64,000 bases of DNA from Litoreibacter ponti (GCF_003054285.1 NZ_QBKS01000001.1:2108001-2172000), one strand, 5' to 3'. Numbered from the stretch's first letter, positions 42,747-51,816 are shown. The notes: generated by a model not told the origin, from the letters alone. Translations and numbers: made by a program.

Positions 42747-42856
42747 GCCACTGCGTCACTCACCGTTCGCACCATTAACACTTGCCACCCGGGCGCGGCT
42801 CCCTTACACGCCGCCCATCCAAGTTCTCCGCTACCTTGTCAAAACGGGACCTCATT

Positions 42857-43483
42857 ATGACACGTCTTCTCCCCGGCATTTTTGCCATGGCCGCCGTCGT
42901 GGTCGCCTCCAACATCCTTGTGCAATTCCTGCTGGGCGATTGGCTCACCTGGGGGGCGTTCACCTATCCGATTGCGTTCCTGGTGACCGACGTGATGAAC
43001 CGCGTCTATGGCCCGCAGGCCGCGCGGCGCGTTGTTTTTGCAGGCTTTTTGGTGGGTATTGTCTGCTCGCTGATCGGCTCGCAGATCATGCTGGAATACG
43101 GCCCCGCCGTGCCGCTGCGCATCGCCGTGGCCTCGGCCATTGCGTTCCTGACTGCACAACTTTTGGACGTTTCGATCTTCGACCGCCTTCGCGCCGGGGT
43201 GTGGTGGAAAGCACCCCTCGCCTCGACCCTGATCGGCTCCACGGTGGATACGGCGATCTTCTTTTCGCTCGCCTTCTCGGCCTCCGTGACGCTGTTCGGC
43301 GCGGGAAATGATGCTGCGATTTCATGGGCTTGGGAGGGGGTTCCGCTGCTGGGCCTCGGCGCTGTGCAGCCGCTCTGGGTCTCGCTCGCCATCGCCGACT
43401 GGGCCGTCAAACTCGCCGTCGCCCTCCTCGCCCTGATCCCCTTCCGGATGATCGTTGCGAAAGTTTCCCAGCAACCGGCGTGA
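42857..43483 (+). CDS. yhhQ: Queuosine precursor transporter (YhhQ/VUT family)
   Basis: The 208-residue membrane protein has about six helices and the family blocks WGAFTYPIAFLVTDVMNRVY, GPQAARRVVFAGFLVGI and STVDTAIFFSLAFSASV. Members import queuine precursors such as preQ0/preQ1. I start it at MTRLLPGIFAMAAVVV; the in-frame upstream extension is basic and unlikely. No preQ1 riboswitch was recognised upstream. Confidence 0.9.
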   Translation: MTRLLPGIFAMAAVVVASNILVQFLLGDWLTWGAFTYPIAFLVTDVMNRVYGPQAARRVVFAGFLVGIVCSLIGSQIMLEYGPAVPLRIAVASAIAFLTAQLLDVSIFDRLRAGVWWKAPLASTLIGSTVDTAIFFSLAFSASVTLFGAGNDAAISWAWEGVPLLGLGAVQPLWVSLAIADWAVKLAVALLALIPFRMIVAKVSQQPA

Positions 43484-43553
43484 GATTTTTCTTGCTTTGA
43501 CCACAAGATGTGGCACCTTCAATCTCAACAGCAACCAGAGAAAGGAGGTGTCC

Positions 43554-43610
43554 ATGTCTAGAGTGATATTGGAGCGAGGTGTCAAGCAGGGTACGGAGGT
43601 GCGCTTTTAG
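43554..43610 (+). CDS. Tiny ORF (18 codons) with extended Shine-Dalgarno; possible regulatory RNA
   Basis: ATG at 43554 follows AGAAAGGAGGTG (43539-43550), twelve bases complementary to the typical alphaproteobacterial 16S 3' end. The peptide is MSRVILERGVKQGTEVRF. A second GGAGGTG lies inside at 43595-43601, and a CACCTCC at 43662-43668 can pair with either. A strong terminator ends the transcript at 43714. I know no family for this peptide. The unit may be a small protein gene or a structured RNA. Confidence 0.5.
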   Translation: MSRVILERGVKQGTEVRF

Positions 43611-43684
43611 GGGCAGCCCCCTGAACCACACCGAGGTATCGGGTCACCACCCAACTTGACCCACCTCCATACGATCTCGTCGAA

Positions 43685-43714
43685 GGGCGCCCAGCTGTGG
43701 GCGCCCTTTGCTTT
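43685..43714 (+). terminator. Rho-independent terminator
   Basis: GGGCGCCCA (43685-43693) pairs with TGGGCGCCC (43698-43706) around a GCTG loop, followed by TTTGCTTT. It ends the transcript carrying the tiny ORF and abuts the stop codon of the convergent ADP-ribosylglycohydrolase gene. Confidence 0.88.
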
Positions 43715-44624
43715 ATCCGCAGATACGGTCTACCAGCGCCTCGATCTCGGCGCGGTCGTCCAGCCGGCTGAGCCAATCCTGCGGCACACCATGAGCCGCC
43801 CCCATGATCGCCCCCAGCACAATGGCGCGCCCGCAACTGTCGCCGCCCGCCAAGATATTCGTGCGCACCGCGTGCTTGAAATCGCGCGCCTCTGTCAGGT
43901 TATGCGCGACGCTGGGGATGCCGTATTCCAGCTGGCAGCTCATCCCGATGGCGCGCGTGATCTCGACGGTCGAACCCTTCATATTCAAGGCCTTGCGAAC
44001 TGCCTCGCCGGGCTTCCCGGGGTCGGCGGCAACCGCTTTGTGCATGGCATCCGCCGGATCCGCGCCCGCCAGAACGTCCTGCATCATGGTCGCAACCAAC
44101 TGGCCAAAAGCCACTGCGGTGTCGTTGTTGTTGGTCACACGAACGGCGTCCTCGACGATCTTCGGGTCCGCGCCATGCAGCGCGACCACCCCGGGCAGTT
44201 TCGAGACGGCGGGCAATTGCACGTCATCGTCCCCGTGAAACCCCTCGCCCTCCGGGTCCGCCGCCATCGCGTCGAGCGTCGCGCGGGTCGGGCGGTCGAT
44301 ATAGCCCACAAATGTGCCGCCATAGCCGAAGGTGGCGCGGAACTCTGCCTCGTAGGCCGCGCGGTCGTAGCGCCCCGCCGCCGCCAAGGCGCGCAGCATC
44401 ACAAGGCACTGCTCGCCGTAATGCGACAGCGCGCCGGCCTGCTTGCCTCCATGGGCGAAGTAGCCTTTCGTGTCGGCGTAATCAGCCTCGGTCGGGGTGC
44501 GAAACTCAGGCGTGTCGCCCGCGACAGCGGCGATCCGCTCTTGATCATAGAGCCAATGCAGCCCCATCGACGCCGCGTCGGCGACCAGCGCGCCGAGCAG
44601 CATGTTACGCGCGCGCTCAGTCAT
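43713..44624 (-). CDS. ADP-ribosylglycohydrolase family protein
   Basis: The 303-residue product begins MTERARNMLLGALVADAASM, the family's GALxGDAxG-like start, and has the C-terminal metal motif AGGDSCGRAIVLGAIMGAAH. Family members remove ADP-ribose from proteins or act on related compounds using two Mg ions. The start overlaps the upstream RidA gene by eight bases. The substrate is not known. Confidence 0.85.
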   Translation of the reverse strand: MTERARNMLLGALVADAASMGLHWLYDQERIAAVAGDTPEFRTPTEADYADTKGYFAHGGKQAGALSHYGEQCLVMLRALAAAGRYDRAAYEAEFRATFGYGGTFVGYIDRPTRATLDAMAADPEGEGFHGDDDVQLPAVSKLPGVVALHGADPKIVEDAVRVTNNNDTAVAFGQLVATMMQDVLAGADPADAMHKAVAADPGKPGEAVRKALNMKGSTVEITRAIGMSCQLEYGIPSVAHNLTEARDFKHAVRTNILAGGDSCGRAIVLGAIMGAAHGVPQDWLSRLDDRAEIEALVDRICG

Positions 44625-44958
44625 AGGCGGCGTCGACGATGATTTCGACCAAGAGTTCCGGCCGGGCCAGCCGCGCTTCGCCACAGGCGCGGGCCGGGGC
44701 GTGGCCCTCCGGCACCCAGGCGTTCCAGACCTCGTTCATGGCGTGGAAGTCGGACATGTGGGCGAGCCAGATCGTGGCGCGCAACATTTTCTCGCGCGAT
44801 GAGCCCGCAAGCTCGAGCATCGCATCAAGGCGGCGCAGGCATTCCTCCGTCTGCGCCTTGATGCCTTGGCCCTCGCCCACCTGCCCGGTGATGTAGGCCA
44901 CGCCATTGTGCTTCACGACCTTGCTCGAGCGCACCCCGGTCTCCAGTCTTTCGATCAT
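44617..44958 (-). CDS. RidA-family enamine/imine deaminase-like protein
   Basis: The 113-residue product shows SKVVKHNGVAYITGQVGEGQ and the C-terminal LARPELLVEIIVDAAYD, close to YjgF/RidA. RidA hydrolyses reactive enamines such as 2-aminoacrylate. The start at 44958 (MIERLETGVRSSKVV) is chosen by homology. It overlaps and precedes the ADP-ribosylglycohydrolase gene, so the pair forms an operon. Confidence 0.88.
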   Translation of the reverse strand: MIERLETGVRSSKVVKHNGVAYITGQVGEGQGIKAQTEECLRRLDAMLELAGSSREKMLRATIWLAHMSDFHAMNEVWNAWVPEGHAPARACGEARLARPELLVEIIVDAAYD

Positions 44959-45142
44959 CTGATGTCCTTTCCTGTTTCGAGCTAACCTAAAGCGAAGCCG
45001 CCAAACGCACACCCCTATACATCCGCGAAGATCAGGCGTATGCACCGCCTCTTGCGGTTGCGTGTTCAGGGCACGGGCCGCGCCACTGAGGCCTCTTGGG
45101 TTGGCCTCCGCTCCTTTTGCCCTGACATGAAAGACGACACCC

Positions 45143-47167
45143 GTGATCCAACCCCTTTCCGACGCGCTGGCCGAGCGCGGCTACGAGACCTTGACCCCAG
45201 TGCAAACCGCCGTGACCGCACCCGAGCTTGAAGGGCGCGACCTGCTGGTCTCTGCCCAGACCGGCTCTGGCAAGACGGTGGCCTTCGGGCTTGCCATCGG
45301 CACGACGCTGCTGGACGATGCGACGCAGTTTGAGCGCGCGGCGGCCCCCTTGGCGCTGGTGATCGCCCCGACGCGGGAGCTGGCCCTGCAGGTCAAACGG
45401 GAGCTTGCGTGGCTCTATGCCAAGGCGGGTGTCGTGATGGCGTCCTGCGTGGGCGGCATGGACATGCGCGACGAGCGGCGCGCGCTAGAGCGTGGCGCGC
45501 ATATCGTGGTGGCCACGCCGGGGCGGCTGCGCGACCACATCCAACGCGGCTCCATTGATCTGTCCCAAGCCCGCGCCGTGGTGCTGGACGAGGCCGACGA
45601 GATGCTGGACCTGGGCTTTCGCGAAGACCTCGAGTTCATCCTGTCGGAGGCCCCCGAGACGCGCCGCACCTTGCTGTTTTCCGCCACAGTTCCTGCCGCG
45701 ATCGCCAAGCTTGCGCAAAGCTACCAGAAGGACGCCGCGCGGGTCACCACGACCGCCGAGAAGAGCCAGCACGCCGACATCGACTACCGCGCCATGGCGG
45801 TTGCGCCGCGCGATGCCGAGAATGCCATCATCAACGTGCTGCGCTATTTCGAGGCGCCGACGGCCATCGTCTTTTGCAACACGCGCGCGATGGTGAACCG
45901 ACTGACGACACGGTTCTCGAACCGGGGCTTCTCGGTGGTGGCGCTGTCGGGCGAGCTGACGCAGAACGAACGCTCCCACGCGCTGCAGGCCATGCGCGAC
46001 GGGCGTGCGCGGGTGTGCGTGGCGACCGATGTGGCCGCGCGCGGGATCGATTTGCCGAACCTTGAGCTGGTTGTGCATGCCGAGCTTCCGAATAATCACG
46101 AGACGCTTCTGCACCGCTCTGGCCGCACTGGGCGCGCCGGGCGCAAGGGCACGTCAGCGATGATCGTGCCCGCCAAACTGCGCCGCAAGGCCGAACGGCT
46201 TTTGCAGGGTGCCAAAGTAAAGGCAAGCTGGGGCGATGCGCCCTCTGCCGATGATGTGAACGCTCGCGACGAAGAGCGGCTGTTTGCCGATCCGGTCTGG
46301 TCCGAGCCGGTGAGCGACGGCGAGGCGGGTCTGGTGGGCAAGCTCACCGACCGGTTCACGCCCGAACAGCTGGCCGCCGCCTATGCGCGCCTGTTCCGCC
46401 AGCGCCAGTCGGCGCCGGAGGATCTTGCGCCAAGCGGCAGCGATGCGCCGAAGCCGCGGCCCGCCTTCGGCGAGAGCGTGTGGTTTTCCGTCTCGGTCGG
46501 GCGCAAGGACAATGCAGAGCCACGCTGGCTGCTGCCTGCCCTGTGCCGCGCGGGCGATCTAACCAAAGACGATATCGGCGCGATCCGCATCCAGCAAAAC
46601 GCCAGCTTCGTCGAGATTGCCAAGCCCCGCGTCGACGGCTTTCTGAAAGCGCTCGGAACCGATATGAAGCTCGACGATGGCGCGCGGGTGACGCGGCTTG
46701 AGCAAGCCCCCGATTTCTCGACCATGCCGCGTCCAGGCAAGCCCCCGCGCAAGGAGGGAGGCTTCAAAAAGAAGCCCTATGAGAAGAAGGCTTATGAGCC
46801 GCGCGAGGCACCGGACGCACCCGCCCCGAAATCCGGCAAAGCGATCTCGGAGACACGCCCTGAAGGCGCTGTGACGGAGCACAAGCCCAGCGGTGACAGA
46901 AAGCCAAAGGGCAAGCCCGCGCATAACAAGAAGCCAAGCGATCAAAAGCCCAAGGACCAGAAGGCGCGCGCGCAGAAGCCGGGTGGCAAGACGCCCTTTG
47001 TCAAAGGTGACGCGAAGCCGTCACAGGGCGGGAAGCCCAAGCGCCCCCGTCCTGCGGGCAATCCCAACGACACCTCGAAGCGCTTCGTGCCGCCGGGCAA
47101 ATCGGTGAAACCGCGGGTTGGTAAAGGGGCGGGGGCCACGCCAAAGCGCGCCAAGCCCAAGCGCTAG
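45143..47167 (+). CDS. DEAD-box RNA helicase with DbpA-like RNA-binding domain and basic tail
   Basis: The 674-residue protein has helicase motifs LVSAQTGSGKT, PTRELALQV, VLDEADEMLD, the SAT motif and CVATDVAARGIDLPN followed by HRSGRTGRAG. A DbpA-type RNA-binding domain follows, about residues 445-520 (DDIGAIRIQQNASFVEIAKP). About 150 Lys/Pro/Gly-rich residues of low complexity end the protein. It should unwind structured RNA in ribosome assembly or cold response. The GTG start at 45143 begins the conserved sequence. The 184-base upstream spacer holds a GAGGCC...GGCCTC hairpin (45088-45108). Confidence 0.93.
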   Translation: MIQPLSDALAERGYETLTPVQTAVTAPELEGRDLLVSAQTGSGKTVAFGLAIGTTLLDDATQFERAAAPLALVIAPTRELALQVKRELAWLYAKAGVVMASCVGGMDMRDERRALERGAHIVVATPGRLRDHIQRGSIDLSQARAVVLDEADEMLDLGFREDLEFILSEAPETRRTLLFSATVPAAIAKLAQSYQKDAARVTTTAEKSQHADIDYRAMAVAPRDAENAIINVLRYFEAPTAIVFCNTRAMVNRLTTRFSNRGFSVVALSGELTQNERSHALQAMRDGRARVCVATDVAARGIDLPNLELVVHAELPNNHETLLHRSGRTGRAGRKGTSAMIVPAKLRRKAERLLQGAKVKASWGDAPSADDVNARDEERLFADPVWSEPVSDGEAGLVGKLTDRFTPEQLAAAYARLFRQRQSAPEDLAPSGSDAPKPRPAFGESVWFSVSVGRKDNAEPRWLLPALCRAGDLTKDDIGAIRIQQNASFVEIAKPRVDGFLKALGTDMKLDDGARVTRLEQAPDFSTMPRPGKPPRKEGGFKKKPYEKKAYEPREAPDAPAPKSGKAISETRPEGAVTEHKPSGDRKPKGKPAHNKKPSDQKPKDQKARAQKPGGKTPFVKGDAKPSQGGKPKRPRPAGNPNDTSKRFVPPGKSVKPRVGKGAGATPKRAKPKR

Positions 47168-47207
47168 CAGGGATATTCACCGCGCGGACGATGGGGTATG
47201 AAGCCCC

Positions 47208-47630
47208 ATGATCCGGGTTAACGACACTATTACGATCGAAGATTGGGAGCTGACGGAAAGCTTCACCCGCGCCCAAGGCCCGGGCGGGCAGAACGTCAAC
47301 AAGGTCGCGACCGCGGTGGAGCTGCGGTTCGAGGCCGCCCGTTCGCCAAACCTGCCACCTGCGGTGAAGACCCGTCTCAAGCGGCTGGCCGGTCGGCGCT
47401 GGACGACCGAGGGCGCGCTGGTGCTGCTGGTGCAGGAGACCCGATCTCAGGCGCGCAACCGCGAAATCGCTGAGGACCGCTTGCGGGAGTTGATCCTGAA
47501 GGCGCTTGAGGTGCCGAAACGCCGCATCAAGACCCGCCCGACACTGGGCTCGAAACGCCGCCGGATCGCGGCGAAAAAGCAGCGCGGTGAGGTCAAATCG
47601 CTGCGCGGGAAGGTCAAGGATGACGAGTGA
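47208..47630 (+). CDS. arfB: Alternative ribosome-rescue factor ArfB (YaeJ)
   Basis: The 140-residue protein carries the class I release-factor catalytic motif in ESFTRAQGPGGQNVNKVATA, with GGQ. Its basic C-terminal tail (RPTLGSKRRRIAAKKQRGEV) probes the empty mRNA channel. It lacks the codon-recognition domain of RF1/RF2. It hydrolyses peptidyl-tRNA on ribosomes stalled without a stop codon, complementing SmpB/tmRNA. Its 3' end overlaps the following class III PLP enzyme gene by 11 bases. Confidence 0.93.
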   Translation: MIRVNDTITIEDWELTESFTRAQGPGGQNVNKVATAVELRFEAARSPNLPPAVKTRLKRLAGRRWTTEGALVLLVQETRSQARNREIAEDRLRELILKALEVPKRRIKTRPTLGSKRRRIAAKKQRGEVKSLRGKVKDDE

Positions 47631-48891
47631 TCTGCTAGCGCGCCGCGCGCGCGTGATGGGGCCAAACGTGCCCACCTTCTACGACACGCCTGTTCATCTG
47701 GTCCGCGGCGAAGGCGTTTGGCTCTGGGATGCGGACGGGCGCAAGTATCTCGACTGCTACAACAACGTGGCTCATGTGGGTCACTGCCACCCCCATGTCG
47801 TCGAAGCCATCGCGCGGCAGGCCGCGGTTCTGAACACGCATACGCGGTATCTGCATGAAACGATCCTTGACTACTCCGAACGGCTGACGGCGACACTGTC
47901 GCACGATCTCGACCAGATGATCATGGTCTGCACCGGGTCGGAGGCGAACGACATCGCCTTGCGCATGGCGCAGGCGGTGACAGGCAAGACCGGGATCATT
48001 GCGACCGACAACACGTATCATGGCAACACGCTGGCGACGTCTCAGCTGTCGACCCGCCGCCCGCCGATTGGCGGCTACCCGGCGCATGTCCGGCTGGTGC
48101 CCGCGCCCGACAGCGTGCGCCCGGTTGGCGGCACGATCGAGGGGCAGGCGCAAGCCTTCGCCGAGCATATCGCGCGGGCGATCGCAGAGCTGGAGGCCGA
48201 AGGCTGCGGCTTTTCGGGCTTCATGCTGTGCCCGAGCTTTGCAAATGAGGGCTTCCCGCGGCTTGATCCGGGCTTTCTGGACCCGGCTGTTGAAGTCATC
48301 AGAAAGGCGGGCGGGCTGGTTCTGTGCGATGAGGTGCAGCCGGGCTTTGGCCGGATCGGCGAGACGTTTTGGGGACATGACTGGATGGGATTTGCGCCGG
48401 ACGTGGTCACGGTCGGCAAACCGATGGCGAACGGGCATCCCGTCGCCGCGGTCATCGCCCGGCCGGACGTCATGGCGGCCTTCCGCACGGCGTTTGGGTA
48501 TTTCAACACGTTCGGCGGCAACCCGGTCAGTTGTGCCGCGGCCATGGCGACGCTTGACGTGATCGAGCGCGAGAGCCTGCAGGACAACGCGCGCGCCGTG
48601 GGGGCATATGCACTCGATCGCCTGCACCGAATTTCCCACCCGCTCAAGGCCGAGGCCCGGGGGACGGGGTTGTTCTTTGGGATCGAGTTCACCCACGACG
48701 ACGGCTCGCCCGCCACGGAGTTTACCCGGGAAGTGGTTGAGTACATGCGGGAGAACGGAGTTCTGATGAACCGGATCGGGCGTGAGATGAACACGCTGAA
48801 AATGCGCCCACCGCTGCCGTTTTCCAAGGAGAACGCTGATCTGGCGATTGATACGCTGGAGGCCGCTTTGCAGGAGGTCCCCTATGGATGA
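47620..48891 (+). CDS. Class III PLP-dependent aminotransferase / phospholyase
   Basis: The 423-residue protein has the fold-type I blocks of class III enzymes: YLDCYNNVAHVGHCHPHVVE, VCTGSEANDIALRMAQAVTG, GLVLCDEVQPGFGRIGETFW and the PLP lysine in VVTVGKPMANGHPVAA. These resemble AGXT2-like proteins, which include the phospholyases for ethanolamine phosphate and 5-phosphohydroxylysine. Its immediate partner is an APH-type kinase, the same pairing as the animal hydroxylysine kinase/phospholyase. The specific substrate is inferred. Confidence 0.88.
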   Translation: MTSDLLARRARVMGPNVPTFYDTPVHLVRGEGVWLWDADGRKYLDCYNNVAHVGHCHPHVVEAIARQAAVLNTHTRYLHETILDYSERLTATLSHDLDQMIMVCTGSEANDIALRMAQAVTGKTGIIATDNTYHGNTLATSQLSTRRPPIGGYPAHVRLVPAPDSVRPVGGTIEGQAQAFAEHIARAIAELEAEGCGFSGFMLCPSFANEGFPRLDPGFLDPAVEVIRKAGGLVLCDEVQPGFGRIGETFWGHDWMGFAPDVVTVGKPMANGHPVAAVIARPDVMAAFRTAFGYFNTFGGNPVSCAAAMATLDVIERESLQDNARAVGAYALDRLHRISHPLKAEARGTGLFFGIEFTHDDGSPATEFTREVVEYMRENGVLMNRIGREMNTLKMRPPLPFSKENADLAIDTLEAALQEVPYG

Positions 48892-49846
48892 CCGCGAGGT
48901 GATGGCGCACGCCGTCCGCGCGGCGGGGGCATGGGGCGGGCTCGGCGCGGCGCCACGTCTAATCCGCAACCGCGAAAATGCTGTCTTCGACGTGACCCTG
49001 ACCAACGGCACGCGGGCCGCATTGCGCCTGCACCGGGCGGGCTATCAGACGACGCCCTCCATCGAGGCCGAATTGACCTGGTGCGAAGCGCTGGCAAAGG
49101 ACGGATTCCCCTGCCCCGAACCCTTGCGCACGCTCGAAGGTGCTTTGACCGACGAGCACGCGTTTGCACCCGTCGCCTCGCTGGTCTCCTGGATCGACGC
49201 CGACCAGATCGGGGAAAACGGTGTGGCTTTCGCGGGCAGCGTCGAGGCCCACTGCGCGCTCTACCGCGACGTGGGCGCGTTGCTGAAACGCTTGCACGAG
49301 ACCACGCGGCGACTTTCGCTGGAGCCATTGCCCAGACCTAAATGGGACATCAACGGGCTGGTTGGCGATAGGCCGCTTTGGGGTCGGTTCTGGGAAAACC
49401 CCGCTTTGGATGATGCCGAGAAAACCAGATTGCTTGAGGCGCGTAGTCTGGCCGACAGCCAGTTACGCCGCTTGGATCAGGAGATGCAGCTGATCCACGC
49501 AGATTTGTTGCAAGAGAATATTCTGGCGCGCGGCGATGCGCTTTATCTGATCGACTTTGACGACAGCGGCTACGGGTTTACCGGATATGATCTAGGGACC
49601 GCGATGATCCAGCATTGCGAAATTGCGTATTTTGACACGCTTTCCGACGCGCTGCTGGACGGCTACGGCGCCGACACCAGGATGCGCGCAAGCCTGCCGC
49701 TATTTGTGATGCTGCGCGCCATGGCATCGTGTGGCTGGATCATGTCGCGCTGCCCCCATGACGACCCGCGACAGCGGTTTTACGCAGAGCGTGCCCTGCG
49801 CTGCACAGAGCGCTTTCTTCAGACAACGACTTCCAGTTCTTCCTGA
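48884..49846 (+). CDS. APH-family small-molecule kinase (hydroxylysine kinase-like)
   Basis: The 320-residue protein has the aminoglycoside-phosphotransferase/choline-kinase fold. The catalytic motif is in LIHADLLQENILARGDALYL (HxDxxxxN) and the Mg-binding Asp in LIDFDDSGYGFTGYDLGTAM. It overlaps the PLP enzyme by eight bases. A kinase that phosphorylates a hydroxy-amine followed by a PLP phospholyase is a known pathway logic (hydroxylysine, ethanolamine). The last 28 bases overlap the convergent pncB gene. Confidence 0.87.
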   Translation: MDDREVMAHAVRAAGAWGGLGAAPRLIRNRENAVFDVTLTNGTRAALRLHRAGYQTTPSIEAELTWCEALAKDGFPCPEPLRTLEGALTDEHAFAPVASLVSWIDADQIGENGVAFAGSVEAHCALYRDVGALLKRLHETTRRLSLEPLPRPKWDINGLVGDRPLWGRFWENPALDDAEKTRLLEARSLADSQLRRLDQEMQLIHADLLQENILARGDALYLIDFDDSGYGFTGYDLGTAMIQHCEIAYFDTLSDALLDGYGADTRMRASLPLFVMLRAMASCGWIMSRCPHDDPRQRFYAERALRCTERFLQTTTSSSS

Positions 49847-51111
49847 GCGCCGAGGTCGAAGACTCGCTTGTAGCGCTCGATCTCTGCGGCGGGGCCCATG
49901 GCCTTGCGCGGATTGTCGGACAATTTGACGGTGGGTCGCCCGTTGGCGGAAACTGCCTTGCACACCAGCGAAAACGGTGCGAGCGCGTCGCCGGGCACGA
50001 GGCCGCGGAAGTCGTTGGTCAAAAGCGTACCCCAGCCAAAGGAGACGCGCACCCGCCCATCGAATTGCGCCTGAAGCTCGACGATCTTCTCGACATCGAG
50101 CCCGTCGGAGAAGATCACCAGCTTTTCGCGCGGGTCTTCGCCGCGCGATGTCCACCACTTGATTGCGCGCTCCGAACCTTCGGCCGGATCACCGCTGTCG
50201 ATGCGGATGCCCGTCCAGCCCGCCAGCCAGTCGGGCGCATCGGACAGGAAGCCGTCGGTGCCGTAGGTGTCCGGCAGAATGATCCGCAGATTGCCATCGT
50301 GTTCTTCTTGCCAATCCGCCAGCACTTTGTAGGGGGCCTGTTTGAGATCGGCGTCATCTCCGGCAAGCGCGGAGTAGACCATTGGTAGCTCATGGGCGTT
50401 GGTGCCGATGGCCTCGACCTCCCGCCGCATGGCGATCAGGCAGTTGGAGGTGCCGACGAACTTATCGCCGAGGCCTTCCTGCATCGCCTGCACGCACCAG
50501 TCCTGCCACATGAAACTGTGGCGGCGACGGGTGCCGAAATCCGCGAGGCGCAGGTCCTGAACGCCTTGCAATCGCTCGACCTTTTCCCACAACCGGGTCA
50601 TGGCGCGGGCGTAGAGCACTTGCAGCTCGAACCGGCCCATGTCCTTGAGAACCGCCCGCGAGCGCAATTCCATCAGCACGGACAGCGCAGGGATTTCCCA
50701 GAGCATGACTTCCGGCCACTTGCCCTCAAACGTCAACTCATACTGCCCGTCACGCTTATCCAGATGGTAGGCGGGCATCCGAAAGCCCTCGAACCACTCC
50801 ATGAAATCGGGGCGGAACATCTGGCGTTTACCATAGAACGTGTTGCCGCGCAGAAAGGTGCTTTCGCCGCGCGATAGAGACAAGGAACGGATGTGATCAA
50901 GCTGCTCGCGCAACTCGCCTTCGTCCACAAGCTCCGCGAGCCGTATATCCTTGGTGCGGTTGATCAGCGAGAAGGTGACATTCGTGTCCGGCTTGTTGCG
51001 AAAGACCGACTGGCACATCAGCAGCTTGTAGAAGTCCGTGTCGATCAGCGACCGCACGATGGGGTCGATCTTCCATTTGTGGTTGTAGACCCGGGTCGCG
51101 ATATCAACCAT
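49819..51111 (-). CDS. pncB: Nicotinate phosphoribosyltransferase
   Basis: PncB converts nicotinate and PRPP to nicotinate mononucleotide for NAD salvage. The 430-residue protein shows VRSLIDTDFYKLLMCQSVFR, FGTRRRHSFMWQDWCVQAM, FVGTSNCLIAMRREVEAIGT, GIRIDSGDPAEGSERAIKW and VSFGWGTLLTNDFRG. It overlaps pncA upstream by nine bases, forming a salvage operon. Its 3' end overlaps the convergent kinase gene by 28 bases. Confidence 0.95.
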   Translation of the reverse strand: MVDIATRVYNHKWKIDPIVRSLIDTDFYKLLMCQSVFRNKPDTNVTFSLINRTKDIRLAELVDEGELREQLDHIRSLSLSRGESTFLRGNTFYGKRQMFRPDFMEWFEGFRMPAYHLDKRDGQYELTFEGKWPEVMLWEIPALSVLMELRSRAVLKDMGRFELQVLYARAMTRLWEKVERLQGVQDLRLADFGTRRRHSFMWQDWCVQAMQEGLGDKFVGTSNCLIAMRREVEAIGTNAHELPMVYSALAGDDADLKQAPYKVLADWQEEHDGNLRIILPDTYGTDGFLSDAPDWLAGWTGIRIDSGDPAEGSERAIKWWTSRGEDPREKLVIFSDGLDVEKIVELQAQFDGRVRVSFGWGTLLTNDFRGLVPGDALAPFSLVCKAVSANGRPTVKLSDNPRKAMGPAAEIERYKRVFDLGAQEELEVVV

Positions 51112-51712
51112 TGAGCTTCACTCCCGCCGCCAGCATTCCATCGCGCGCCGCCTGCAATGATCCGTCAAGGTCGATAGCCCGGCACAGCTCTTGTTCGACC
51201 GTCACGGCGAACCCGGCCTTTGCGCCATCGACCGCCGAGTAATTGACGCAAAAGTCCAAGGCGAGGCCTACCATCGTCAGGGTGTCGATACCGCGGCTGC
51301 GCAGATACCCCTCGAGCCCGGTGGGCGTTTGATGGTCGTTTTCGAAGAACGCGGAGTAGCTGTCGATCGCAGGATTATAGCCTTTCCGGATGATCATATC
51401 GGCCGGATCGGTCGCCAGTTCGTCATGGAAACGCGCGCCTTCGGTGCCTTGGATACAGTGATCAGGCCAAAGCACTTGCGGCCCGTAGGGCATCTCGGTG
51501 ACCGAATAGGGTGCGGCGCCATCGTGACTGCTGGCGAAAGACGAGTGGCCTTCGGGATGCCAATCCTGGGTCAGGATCACGGCGCTGAAATCCGCCATCA
51601 GGTCATTGATGCCGCCCACGATCTCGTCGCCGCCGCCCACGGCCAGCGCCCCGCCGGGGCAGAAGTCGTTTTGCACGTCGATGACGATCAGGGCTTCGTT
51701 CGCTGGGCGCAT
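51104..51712 (-). CDS. pncA: Nicotinamidase
   Basis: PncA hydrolyses nicotinamide to nicotinate. The 202-residue protein has the catalytic Asp in LIVIDVQNDFCPGGALAV, the metal-site ILTQDWHPEGHSSFASSHDG, the Lys region MIIRKGYNPAIDSYSAF and the nucleophilic Cys in LALDFCVNYSAVDGAKAGF. It is directly upstream of pncB in the same operon and divergent from trhO. Confidence 0.95.
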   Translation of the reverse strand: MRPANEALIVIDVQNDFCPGGALAVGGGDEIVGGINDLMADFSAVILTQDWHPEGHSSFASSHDGAAPYSVTEMPYGPQVLWPDHCIQGTEGARFHDELATDPADMIIRKGYNPAIDSYSAFFENDHQTPTGLEGYLRSRGIDTLTMVGLALDFCVNYSAVDGAKAGFAVTVEQELCRAIDLDGSLQAARDGMLAAGVKLNG

Positions 51713-51816
51713 CTGCTTTCCTCCCGGAATTTCGCCTGAACTTGCTAGGCCGTGGCCCCGAGCCCGTCAACCGCTGGACCTTGATCGCGGCGGCGCAGCG
51801 CAGTACAGCCTGCGCC

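Noticed and set aside
42615..42856. preQ1 riboswitch upstream of the queuosine-precursor transporter
   Set aside because: No preQ1-I, II or III consensus core was recognised; only a plain 7-bp dyad is present.
45060..45120. Terminator or thermosensor upstream of the DEAD-box helicase
   Set aside because: The GAGGCC...GGCCTC stem is only 6 bp with a 9-base loop, and the following CTCCTTTTG tract is weak. It is noted in the helicase entry but not called as a terminator.
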